The notes under the pieces were generated by a model. It was given only the letters and a program-made list of their open reading frames with translations. It was not told where the DNA came from and ran no database searches. Made by a program: the position numbers and the translations under genes. This document shows, one piece after another, positions 29,084-34,900 of a stretch of DNA of 34,900 bases (position 1 is its first letter; each line of letters opens with the position of its first letter). The stretch comes from a virus: the IMG/VR virus record IMGVR_UViG_3300042568_000974, positions 1 through 34,900 of that record; one strand, 5' to 3'.

Positions 29084-29922
29084 GCCGCCCTCCTCTCCCT
29101 GTATTGCTCCGGTCGCGGGTCATACCCCTTGCGGAAGCGCCACACCGCGCACATCTGCGTGAAGGCGTGGTAAGCCTCCACCAGCCGCGCCTTGTCGTGC
29201 TTCACTACCTCGAGGCGCCCGGGCTCGGTGCTCGAGATGAAGAGATTCGCCGCCAGCACGCGATCGAGATACTCGGCCCCGAAATGCGTGGCCGCGTAGG
29301 CCGCGAGTTGCAGCGTGTGCTCGTCGTAGGCTTCGACCTTCTCGTCGGGCTTCGTTTTCTTGGTCTTAAAATCCAAGATCCCCATATTCGGCGCATCCAC
29401 CGGCCCCCAGGTGAAGAGACTGTCCACCCGCCCGGCAAAGCCGTGGATCGGATTGACCAGGACAATCTCCGAGTGCGTCACGCGGATGCCCTTCTCCCGC
29501 ATCCAAGTGATGACGGGTTTGACGTAAGGGATCAGCTCCGCCGGCGCCTCCTCCGCGCTGCCGCGCATCAGATTCTCGATCGCCGTGTGGATGCGGCTGC
29601 CCAGATCGGCCGCCTCGCCCACCTGGCTCATCGCGTGTTCAATGGCCCGATCCGCGAACCGATCCAGCGGCTCCTCGCCCTGCGGCGGCGGCACGTTGAG
29701 AGCCGCCTTGGCTGCCTCGCGCATTTTCCACTTCGTCAGTTGCGGCTTGTCCAGGATGCCAATGATCGTCGTGACCGACGGCAGCAGCCCCAGCTTGCGC
29801 GCATCACGAATCGTCGTGGCGCGTGTTCCATCTCCGTCCTTGGTCGGCACCGTGTGGCACGGTTTACCGTCCAGTGAATACCAATGACTCGACCCGAGGG
29901 TCGGCTTCGTTAGGATAGCCAT
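29080..29922 (-). CDS. PD-(D/E)XK nuclease of RecB/Cas4 type
   Basis: A 280-residue protein with the ordered motifs of this nuclease group: RIHTAIENL (His 112), SEIVL (Glu 152), GRVD (164-167), ILDFKTKK (Asp 184, Lys 186) and QLAAYA (205-210). Such phage enzymes are usually exonucleases for recombination and repair. A Cas4-like Fe-S cluster is not evident. It sits between SSB-like and primase genes, so it is likely part of replication and recombination. The start has no good ribosome-binding site. Confidence 0.85.
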   Translation of the reverse strand: MAILTKPTLGSSHWYSLDGKPCHTVPTKDGDGTRATTIRDARKLGLLPSVTTIIGILDKPQLTKWKMREAAKAALNVPPPQGEEPLDRFADRAIEHAMSQVGEAADLGSRIHTAIENLMRGSAEEAPAELIPYVKPVITWMREKGIRVTHSEIVLVNPIHGFAGRVDSLFTWGPVDAPNMGILDFKTKKTKPDEKVEAYDEHTLQLAAYAATHFGAEYLDRVLAANLFISSTEPGRLEVVKHDKARLVEAYHAFTQMCAVWRFRKGYDPRPEQYRERRAA

Positions 29923-30002
29923 CGCAATCGTATGGGTTGCGGGGCGGAGGGGCTGCGGCTTCCCGTCGAAAGTTGGCCGCGTTGCCTCCCCGCCCCTATT
30001 TT

Positions 30003-30533
30003 TTAGAACGGGTCGTTTCCGTCCTTAACCGCACCCAGCACCTCGAACTCGGAATCATCCGACTTCGCCGACGATCCGCCGACATTGGCAAATGCGTTCA
30101 CGGCCGGAACGTTGGCCTCGTAACCCTCCAACACCGGGGCGATGCCCGTGATGTTGTTGTAGGTCTTGCCGTTTCTGCTCTCCTCGGCCGTCACCGTGAT
30201 CTGAGCGCCCTTGCCCTTGAGCTCCTCGGTGTCCATGCCAGGCTTCGGGTTTTCGCCCGTCCAGGCTTTAAGGAACTTGGTCAGGTTGGCCTTCGGCCCG
30301 CCCGTGATCTTCATTTCGCGCGTGGCGATCTTGTGCAAATCGCCCTTCTTCGTCTTCACGCCGAAGACAAAGCGCGTCACGTCCACCTTTTCCATTTCCT
30401 CGCTTTGGTATTTCGGACGATCGACGCCGTAGCTGTCGATCACGTCCACGCAGACCGCGAGATATGTTCCTGCCGGTGGTGGTTCTCCCAGCGCGCCGAG
30501 GCCGCTGCCCGTTGATTGTGGTATCTTAGCCAT
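30003..30533 (-). CDS. SSB-like DNA-binding protein
   Basis: A 176-residue protein with a beta-rich N-terminal 130 residues (AGTYLAVCVDVIDSYG, VTRFVFGVKTKKG, GAQITVTAEESRNGKTYNNI) and a flexible acidic tail ending DGNDPF. Tails ending in acidic residues plus PF are typical of single-strand binding proteins that recruit partner proteins. The genes around it (nuclease, resolvase, primase) support that. AAGGAG lies about 13 bases upstream. Confidence 0.7.
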   Translation of the reverse strand: MAKIPQSTGSGLGALGEPPPAGTYLAVCVDVIDSYGVDRPKYQSEEMEKVDVTRFVFGVKTKKGDLHKIATREMKITGGPKANLTKFLKAWTGENPKPGMDTEELKGKGAQITVTAEESRNGKTYNNITGIAPVLEGYEANVPAVNAFANVGGSSAKSDDSEFEVLGAVKDGNDPF

Positions 30534-30566
30534 GTGTGTTCTTGTTCTCCTTCGGTGCTTAGTTGT

Positions 30567-30947
30567 TCAGCGATCCGGCGCACCAGGCGTTTCGCTGTTT
30601 TCGGTTGCCGCGAGCCGCTCGGCTTCGCGTAGCTTCCGCAAAAGTGCCAAAAAATCCTCACCGGCCATCGTCACCAGCCAAGGCTTGCTTGAGGTCTTGT
30701 GCGCCACGGCCGGCGGCACGCCGATCGGGCAAGCCGCCGCCGCCTGCTCGTAGGCCCGACGCACGTTGAGCACCTCGACAAACTTCACTTCCCACCACAG
30801 CCCGGAGTTGTCCTCCACATCCGCGCCCCCGCTGCCCAGGTGCGCCTGCTTGTAGCCAGCGCGCTCGGCCTCGAAGCCAAACATCCGCAGCACGTCACGC
30901 CAAAGACGCTCGCCTCTCTTGCCCTTCTCTCTTTGTGCGCGGCTCAT
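30567..30947 (-). CDS. Holliday junction resolvase-like nuclease
   Basis: 126 residues from the ATG at 30947, overlapping the upstream stop (ATGA); the longer frame to 31001 lies in the neighbour. Motifs of the PD-(D/E)XK resolvase fold are visible: KGKRGERLWRDVLR (Glu 13), GGADVED (Asp 43), and WWEVKFVE (Glu 53, Lys 55). It may resolve replication or recombination branches before packaging. Confidence 0.75.
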   Translation of the reverse strand: MSRAQREKGKRGERLWRDVLRMFGFEAERAGYKQAHLGSGGADVEDNSGLWWEVKFVEVLNVRRAYEQAAAACPIGVPPAVAHKTSSKPWLVTMAGEDFLALLRKLREAERLAATENSETPGAPDR

Positions 30948-31465
30948 ATGTTCGCCCACCCTCCATCTGCCGCTGCCTTGTCGCGGCACGATTCGCGGCA
31001 AGCCTCGTCGCGGTAGGTGTTGATCGTCGCCTTCATTTCGACGCGCTCGGCCTTTAATTCGCCGATGGTCTTAACCAGCGACTCGGCCAGCGCATGAGTT
31101 GAGCGATATTGCAAACACGCCTCGTCCCGCTCCTCTTCCGCCTCCCTCCAGCACTTCGACAAAACCTTCACACGCGCCTTGGCATCGTCCCGCTCCTGCG
31201 CGAGCAGCAGCATGGCCTGCTTCAGCATCGCAACCTCGGCCCGCAATTCGTCGGCCTCGCACTCGGCGCGGACAATCGACGCGCAGGCCGTGTCGTAAAG
31301 CTCGCGCAGGCTCGGCTCGTCGCTCCATGCCGGGCCAAAGCCGACGGCGCCCACGGTCAGGGAATTAGCGGGGGCGGCTTGAAGTGAACCCCCCAAGGCT
31401 CCACCGCCCCCGCTGGTTGTTATGTCTCCCCTAAGAGACGCCGCTTGCTGTGTCAGCAAATTCAT
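30944..31465 (-). CDS. Coiled-coil protein
   Basis: A 173-residue protein. The first 50 residues are Gly/Ala-rich and loose. Residues about 55-160 are an almost continuous coiled coil (ECEADELRAEVAMLKQAM; ERDDAKARVKVL; IGELKAERVEMKATI). It pairs with the shorter coiled-coil gene upstream through ATGA. Function is unknown; such pairs sometimes form hetero-coils in phage early operons. Confidence 0.6.
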   Translation of the reverse strand: MNLLTQQAASLRGDITTSGGGGALGGSLQAAPANSLTVGAVGFGPAWSDEPSLRELYDTACASIVRAECEADELRAEVAMLKQAMLLLAQERDDAKARVKVLSKCWREAEEERDEACLQYRSTHALAESLVKTIGELKAERVEMKATINTYRDEACRESCRDKAAADGGWANI

Positions 31466-31722
31466 AGCTCCATCGCCTCCAGTTCTTTCCTGCGAAGCGC
31501 GGCCAGTTGGATTTCCGCATCGGCCTCGTCGTAAAAAGCCTGTAGCCGCTGGCGCAAATCAAGGTTCTCGCGGGTTGCCGTCTGCGCTGCGCGGTAAAGC
31601 TGCGCCAATTCTGCCTCGATGCGCTCAATCGTGAGCCGGGCGCGTTGGAGTTCTTCGCGTAGCGCGCCGAGTTCGGCATCCTTCACGCGAATGAAGTCCT
31701 CCATTTCCATCTCATGCGACAT
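31462..31722 (-). CDS. Coiled-coil protein, short
   Basis: An 86-residue protein that is nearly all coiled coil (ELGALREELQRARLTIERIE; LRRKELEAME). GGAGG lies 8 bases before the ATG. It overlaps the upstream gene by 11 bases and couples to the longer coiled-coil gene by ATGA. No function can be assigned. Confidence 0.6.
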   Translation of the reverse strand: MSHEMEMEDFIRVKDAELGALREELQRARLTIERIEAELAQLYRAAQTATRENLDLRQRLQAFYDEADAEIQLAALRRKELEAMEL

Positions 31723-32146
31723 GGTTGAGTCCTCCGTGTGTCTTGAGTGTGTTGTGGAAAATCTCTTTGGCCGGCAAGCGGCACCCGATGAGATCGCAAA
31801 AGCTCTGCGCGTGATCGGAGAGGAACCAGGCTTTCAGTTCCCTGTGCTCGTTCGGCCCTTTGGCCGTTGCCAGATTGCGCGGGACGCGGTGCCAGTAGGT
31901 GCCGAGCTTCCCGCTGGGGCCATACTTGGTGATCCGCTTCATAGTGGTAGGCCACGGAAGGCACTTGCCCGAAGTGGTGATGATGCCGAACCGGGCGAAC
32001 AGCACGAGGTCGGCCACGGCCTGCTCCAAGATCGCCCACGCCAGAAGCTCCCAGCCGCTACGATCGAGCGAGGAGTTGCCGCCCACGGAGCGCGATGGCT
32101 TGCCGTTGTGCGAGGCCACGCAAATGTCGGAGATGTCGGAGATCAT
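31712..32146 (-). CDS. Early phage protein of unknown function
   Basis: 144 residues from the ATG at 32146 (MISDISDICVASHNGKP), overlapping the stop of the membrane peptide gene (ATGA). The central part SGWELLAWAILEQAVADLV is a conserved-looking helix and the C-terminal half is basic with GTYWHRVPRNLATA and CDLIGCRLPA. No enzyme motif is seen. The frame extends to 32374 in a low-complexity Arg-rich way and that extension is rejected. Confidence 0.6.
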   Translation of the reverse strand: MISDISDICVASHNGKPSRSVGGNSSLDRSGWELLAWAILEQAVADLVLFARFGIITTSGKCLPWPTTMKRITKYGPSGKLGTYWHRVPRNLATAKGPNEHRELKAWFLSDHAQSFCDLIGCRLPAKEIFHNTLKTHGGLNHVA

Positions 32147-32250
32147 CGGAGGAGGTTGGCGATCCAATCGGCAGCGAGAACCAGCGCGATGGCGATTGCT
32201 GTGAGCAAAGCCATTGCCGCGACGGCGTTGTCCGGGGGCGTCGGCGTCAT
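32143..32250 (-). CDS. Tiny membrane peptide, 35 residues
   Basis: A 35-residue frame, MTPTPPDNAVAAMALL then a hydrophobic helix to the end (TAIAIALVLAADWIANLL). It overlaps both neighbours by ATGA, as an intact member of a chain of coupled genes. A single-pass membrane peptide, possibly an inhibitor or exclusion factor, is predicted. Confidence 0.5.
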   Translation of the reverse strand: MTPTPPDNAVAAMALLTAIAIALVLAADWIANLLR

Positions 32251-32411
32251 TTGGCGAGACGTTTGCGAAGTTGGGCGAGCGCCTTGCTAATGCGAACGCG
32301 CAGCGATGGCACGCGGCCCTCGGCGGCAGCGCGCATAGCGCCAAGAAGCGCAAGCTGCGGGATGCACGGCGCACTTCCGTGGTTGTCGATGATGGTGGGC
32401 CGGATGCTCAC
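32247..32411 (-). CDS. Small basic protein, 54 residues
   Basis: 54 residues from the GTG at 32411, which overlaps the upstream stop (GTGA), and with its own stop overlapping the next ATG. The second half is a basic helix (RVRISKALAQLRKRLAK). No family is recognised. Confidence 0.5.
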   Translation of the reverse strand: MSIRPTIIDNHGSAPCIPQLALLGAMRAAAEGRVPSLRVRISKALAQLRKRLAK

Positions 32412-32647
32412 GCCCGCACCGCCTTCCGTGCTGCCTTGCGCTTGTTTTTCGCAGCCTTGGGCTTGCGGGTGTTCTCGTAGGCAATGACATCTTTCACCGA
32501 AGCCAAGACGCCATTGACGCGGCGGTTTGATGATTGGCGCTCGCGGTCAATGCCGCTTGCGCTGCCGAGTTCCCATCCGCTCATAAACGCGAGGCCCACG
32601 AGGGCGGCGATGGCGGCGGTTCCGAGGATTAGGGTTGTGTAGTCCAT
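32408..32647 (-). CDS. Small membrane protein with a basic tail
   Basis: 79 residues: an N-terminal transmembrane helix (LILGTAAIAALVGLAFM) followed by a polar region and a strongly basic end (RKPKAAKNKRKAARKA). The order suggests one pass with the basic part inside. Function is unknown. It is the first of a run of small coupled genes. Confidence 0.6.
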   Translation of the reverse strand: MDYTTLILGTAAIAALVGLAFMSGWELGSASGIDRERQSSNRRVNGVLASVKDVIAYENTRKPKAAKNKRKAARKAVRA

Positions 32648-32654
32648 GTGTGTT

Positions 32655-32858
32655 TTATTTTCTGTTGCTTGAGGAAGCGCGTTTGCTTTGCCACCACGCT
32701 TCGAAACTTGGTTTGAGGATTTCGTACCCGCCGCGCTTGCCGCGTGGCATACACGCCGAAAACTCGCCGCGATGGCAGAATCGGCGGATCATGTAGACCG
32801 AGTAGCCCGTCATGGCTGCGGCCTGCTCCGGGCGAATGATGAAGTCGGTTGTGCTCAT
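32655..32858 (-). CDS. AlpA/Xis-like helix-turn-helix protein
   Basis: 67 residues with the small winged-helix order of MerR/AlpA-type excisionase proteins: RPEQAAAMTGYSVYMIRRFCHRG, then a strand FSACMPRGKRGGYE and an aromatic SFEAWWQS. This fold is used by phage excisionases and small regulators. AAGGA lies 7 bases upstream and the start overlaps the ribbon-helix-helix stop (ATGA). Candidate directionality factor for the integrase. Confidence 0.75.
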   Translation of the reverse strand: MSTTDFIIRPEQAAAMTGYSVYMIRRFCHRGEFSACMPRGKRGGYEILKPSFEAWWQSKRASSSNRK

Positions 32859-33028
32859 TTTTTGTCCTTCTTGCTGCGAGCCGTCTGACGGCTTGGGTCA
32901 AAAAAAAGAGCCTCACAAATCGCAACGACTTGCTTGCTAAAATCGCGGTGCTCGTCTGCGGCCAATGACGCAATCTCCTTCGCAAGCTGCGAGGGAAACG
33001 AGATGGTTTTGCGGGTCACTCCTTGCAT
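32855..33028 (-). CDS. Ribbon-helix-helix protein
   Basis: 57 residues from the ATG at 33028; the longer frame is rejected. The strand RKTISFPSQLAKEI and the two following helices are the Arc/CopG ribbon-helix-helix fold, which binds palindromes as dimers. The C-terminal tail is basic. Two palindromes lie in its leader (33032-33064) and a second identical 15-bp site is inside its own 3' end. Autoregulation is likely, an inference. Confidence 0.7.
   Translation of the reverse strand: MQGVTRKTISFPSQLAKEIASLAADEHRDFSKQVVAICEALFFDPSRQTARSKKDKK
32879..32893. repeat. 15-bp palindrome, copy inside the ribbon-helix-helix gene
   Basis: AGCCGTCTGACGGCT has 7-base arms around one base. It is the reverse complement of the copy at 33050-33064, so both are the same site. 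It lies in the coding end of the gene at 32855. Confidence 0.55.
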
Positions 33029-33031
33029 CTG

Positions 33032-33049
33032 GGTGGTGTTTCTACCACC
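33032..33049. promoter_or_regulatory. Palindrome before the ribbon-helix-helix gene
   Basis: GGTGGT and ACCACC are separated by 6 bases, directly beside the 15-bp palindrome at 33050 and just before the start at 33028. It is a plausible second operator. Confidence 0.45.
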
Positions 33050-33064
33050 AGCCGTCAGACGGCT
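33050..33064. promoter_or_regulatory. 15-bp palindromic operator candidate
   Basis: AGCCGTCAGACGGCT has perfect 7-base arms. It sits 22 bases before the ATG of the ribbon-helix-helix gene at 33028 and repeats at 32879. A run of A and T follows at 33069-33090. Confidence 0.55.
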
Positions 33065-33080
33065 CAAGGAAAAAATAAAA

Positions 33081-33299
33081 TTATTTTTTGGTCGAGAATT
33101 TGGACGTGGTGTTCGTCCGCAAAAACTCTCGCGCCGTGGGGAACCGCCGCGCCATCTCTTCAAGCACGGCGCGTGTGAAGTCGCCCTTGTATTTCTCGTC
33201 CGCAATAGCCTGGATCTCGTCAGCCAACGCATCGGGAAACGGAATGGTCTTCCGTATCCGGTTGGCTGCTCTGTCTCGCGGTTTCTGCTGCTTCTTCAT
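33081..33299 (-). CDS. Ribbon-helix-helix protein
   Basis: 72 residues from the ATG at 33299. RIRKTIPFPDALADEIQAIA is the strand and first helix of a ribbon-helix-helix domain, and the second helix is KGDFTRAVLEEMARR. N- and C-terminal tails are basic. It is one of four related small regulators here. A likely role is control of lysogeny or of early genes. Confidence 0.7.
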   Translation of the reverse strand: MKKQQKPRDRAANRIRKTIPFPDALADEIQAIADEKYKGDFTRAVLEEMARRFPTAREFLRTNTTSKFSTKK

Positions 33300-33423
33300 G
33301 CCTGCAACTGTCACACACTATATGACGGCTTGCCATGGGGACAAGTGCCCATAGCACTTCCTCGGGCGTAATTCCTTCCTTTTCAGCAACGTAGAATATG
33401 CACGCAATAGCCAGATTTTCCAT
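33220..33423 (-). CDS. Possible small protein overlapping a ribbon-helix-helix gene
   Basis: A 67-residue frame whose first 38 residues (MENLAIACIFYVAEKEGITP, then EEVLWALVPMASRHIV) look gene-like, while the remainder lies in another frame over the neighbour. It has no good ribosome-binding site. It may be a short real gene or a chance frame. The gap from 33300 to 33461 otherwise holds the palindrome at 33445-33465. Confidence 0.35.
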   Translation of the reverse strand: MENLAIACIFYVAEKEGITPEEVLWALVPMASRHIVCDSCRHEEAAETARQSSQPDTEDHSVSRCVG

Positions 33424-33444
33424 GTGGGGAGTCTTTCATAGGGG

Positions 33445-33465
33445 ATAGGACATTGGCTGTCCTAT
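33445..33465. promoter_or_regulatory. Palindrome ATAGGACA-ttggc-TGTCCTAT
   Basis: Perfect 8-base arms around five bases, overlapping the stop of the gene at 33462. It could be an operator for the regulator genes or a hairpin; the T run lies on the plus-strand side. Confidence 0.5.
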
Positions 33466-33635
33466 GGTTTTGGTTTTTTCCGACTTTTTCGGCAGTCAGT
33501 GCCGTGCGTGTGAGGAAGTGTGACACCTTGAGACTTTTTTAATAGCGCGTCCAGATATTTACTGCGCGAAATGTTGCCGCGAGCGGCGTCGAGTTCAGCC
33601 ACGGCCTCCGGTGAGATTTCAACGGTCTTTTTCAT
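33462..33635 (-). CDS. Ribbon-helix-helix protein
   Basis: 57 residues from the ATG at 33635. MKKTVEISPEAVAELDAARG is the ribbon and first helix; SRSKYLDALLKKS is the second. The Cys/His-containing tail HTHGTDCRKS is unusual for the family and could bind a metal. The start lies within the 3' end of the gene upstream. Confidence 0.65.
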   Translation of the reverse strand: MKKTVEISPEAVAELDAARGNISRSKYLDALLKKSQGVTLPHTHGTDCRKSRKKPKP

Positions 33636-33792
33636 GACTTTTGTTTTTTCTTTCGGCGGCAATAAGCGTGCGGACGAAGGTGCTGAAATCGTTGATGCCC
33701 CGGCGCCTTGCTTCCTGAATTGCCCAGCGGTAGAGCTCCTCGTCCACCGTGATGGTGGTGCGCTTTAACGAGGGGTCGCGCTGGTTAGGCAT
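33619..33792 (-). CDS. Ribbon-helix-helix protein
   Basis: 57 residues from the ATG at 33792. SLKRTTITVDEELYRWAIQ is the ribbon and first helix; NDFSTFVRTLIAAER is the second. It follows the integrase gene by 33 bases and overlaps the next regulator gene by 17 bases. It is the closest regulator to the integrase in the direction of transcription, so it may be made with it. Confidence 0.7.
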   Translation of the reverse strand: MPNQRDPSLKRTTITVDEELYRWAIQEARRRGINDFSTFVRTLIAAERKNKSHEKDR

Positions 33793-33825
33793 CGCAATGC
33801 CAACACTTGCACACATTTGTCTGGG

Positions 33826-34836
33826 TCACAATGCCCACCACGCCTTCCAATCTGCCAGCGCCGCCGGCACGGCATAAACTTTTTGCACCATCTTGGCGTC
33901 GGTGTGGCCCATCTGGTAAGCCGTCAGGCCGGCGTTTTTTGCCCGGCCAAGATGGTAGGTGGCGAAGCTATGCCGAAGGCAATTATCAGGCCACTCCGTC
34001 AGGACGGGCGCACAGGCGCGGCGGCGGTGGGCGTGTAGGGTTTCCGAGGCCACAGGGATGATCTTGCCCTTTTGCTTCGCAAGCCACGCCCTGCGCCGTC
34101 GTAGCGGCTCGGTGAAGTCCACGATACGCTGGTCGAATCCGCCGCTGTCTTTCATTGCCCCCGGAGGGACGTGGATCTGGCCCGTTTTAGTATTTACGTT
34201 TGACCAATCCATTCGATGCACCTCATCCGTGCGAAGCCCGGCAAAGCCGCCCAAGAGCAGCAAGGCGCGCACATGGTCGGGAAGATCCAAGGCCAGCAAG
34301 GCTTTCATCTGAGCGGGTAAAAGGATGTTTCTCCCTGGCTTGGTCTTGGGCGCTGGCACCGCCGTGATCGGATCGTGCGGAATGAGTCGGTTGGCCGAAA
34401 GGTATTTGAAGAACATTCGGCAATAGGTGAAATACATGGCCTGAGTGTTGCCATTGGCTGACCGTTCTTTAACCCACCGCCGAAGATCGACGGCCTCGAT
34501 GTCGCCCACCGCCCCGCGAAAGGCTTTGCCGAAAGCGCGCTCAAAGATGCCGAGTTTCTGCTCGTGACTCTTGCTCTCCGGGGTTTGCTCGTTCACGAAC
34601 ATCCGCAGCGCCGACGCCACCGTCAGCCCGTCTGCGTTGTTGAGCGACTGCATCCCCTTCTCGGTCACACGGGCCGTCAGCTTGGCCCCCTCGGCCCAAG
34701 CTAATTCCTCGGCAGGGAAAAACTTTCTCAGTCTCTTGCCGTGCGCGTGAAAGTCGCACACCCAACAGTTTTCGCCCCGTGATGCGTCCTTCCGCACCTT
34801 GAAGCGAACCGGGTTGATGTTGCGAGTCAGTGCCAT
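33826..34836 (-). CDS. Tyrosine-type site-specific integrase
   Basis: A 336-residue phage integrase. The N-terminal 60 residues are an arm-binding region (CWVCDFHAHGKRLRKFF), then a helical core-binding domain and the catalytic domain: Arg 202 in FAGLRTDEV, Lys 229, Arg 288 and His 289 in NCLRHSFATYHL, His 311 in MGHTDAK and nucleophile Tyr 321 in QKVYAV. The first His of the HxxR motif is Asn here. It would insert the phage at a tRNA-Ser gene through attP, which adjoins the start of this gene when the genome is circular. GGGGAGG lies 13 bases upstream. The gene is transcribed first in the regulator array. Confidence 0.92.
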   Translation of the reverse strand: MALTRNINPVRFKVRKDASRGENCWVCDFHAHGKRLRKFFPAEELAWAEGAKLTARVTEKGMQSLNNADGLTVASALRMFVNEQTPESKSHEQKLGIFERAFGKAFRGAVGDIEAVDLRRWVKERSANGNTQAMYFTYCRMFFKYLSANRLIPHDPITAVPAPKTKPGRNILLPAQMKALLALDLPDHVRALLLLGGFAGLRTDEVHRMDWSNVNTKTGQIHVPPGAMKDSGGFDQRIVDFTEPLRRRRAWLAKQKGKIIPVASETLHAHRRRACAPVLTEWPDNCLRHSFATYHLGRAKNAGLTAYQMGHTDAKMVQKVYAVPAALADWKAWWAL

Positions 34837-34900
34837 AAGTGCCAGTAACCTCCCCTATCTTTGCAACTTTGGCAAACGAAAAGCCGCAACAAGCAAAGAC
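34762..34900. repeat. Terminal direct repeat, right copy
   Basis: Matches bases 1-139 except for A at 34888 in place of G at 127. It contains the integrase start codon and its upstream region. Confidence 0.93.

Noticed and set aside
32147-32374. N-terminal extension of the gene at 31712 to 32374
   Set aside because: It would cover two other coupled small genes and reads as Arg-rich low complexity.
1-34900. CRISPR array, transposon or diversity-generating retroelement
   Set aside because: No spaced repeat array, transposase or reverse transcriptase was seen.

Overview
The window looks like one complete temperate, tailed double-stranded DNA phage genome, read as a circular or terminally overlapping contig. 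The first 139 bases recur as the last 139 bases with one difference, so the unit is about 34.76 kb. A tyrosine integrase at the right end and a tRNA-Ser 3' fragment at the left end are neighbours on the circle, as int and attP are in an excised or packaged phage genome. An integrated prophage would instead have its two att halves at opposite ends. The gene set is siphovirus-like: lambda-type terminase, portal, ClpP-type protease with scaffold, a tail assembly chaperone with a -1 frameshift, a tape measure and no sheath. The DNA is GC-rich. The host is not identifiable with confidence. The integrase style and Asn/Thr-rich virion proteins with few Shine-Dalgarno (SD) sites would suit a Verrucomicrobiota-like Gram-negative, but this is a guess.

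Layout: 1-260 holds the duplicated int start, a strong hairpin and attP. 395-1897 (+) is a four-gene overlapping cassette (metallophosphoesterase, winged-helix-like protein, HExxH protein, membrane peptide). 1948-3084 (-) is a small gene and the lysis cassette (amidase, lipoprotein, holin). 3172-23989 (-) is the late module, transcribed leftward from terminase to tail fibre, with three hairpin terminators (after the capsid gene, after a gene near the tail tube, and before lysis). 24110-24298 is a lone + strand zinc-ribbon membrane gene. 24295-32858 (-) is the early and replication module: resolvase-like nuclease, SSB-like protein, RecB/Cas4-like nuclease, AEP-type primase, RecA-fold ATPase and many tiny genes joined by 4-base overlaps. 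32655-33792 (-) is a regulator array with an AlpA-like HTH protein and four small ribbon-helix-helix proteins. 33826-34836 (-) is the integrase.

The most unusual observation is a hexamer, TTGACA, 13-17 bases before the start codon of many late genes and of the + strand cassette. By eye I find 13 TTGACA sites on both strands of the window, and 12 sit at this spacing from a start codon on the same strand. The position is too close for a -35 box serving that gene, so a translation or mRNA-processing signal is more likely. The motif also marks two internal starts in the protease gene, which predicts separate scaffold proteins. Other points of interest are a two-domain glycosyltransferase inside the head operon, a shared 15-bp palindrome near the ribbon-helix-helix genes, a stand-alone integrase arm-domain-like protein, and a virion-module protein with a secretion signal.
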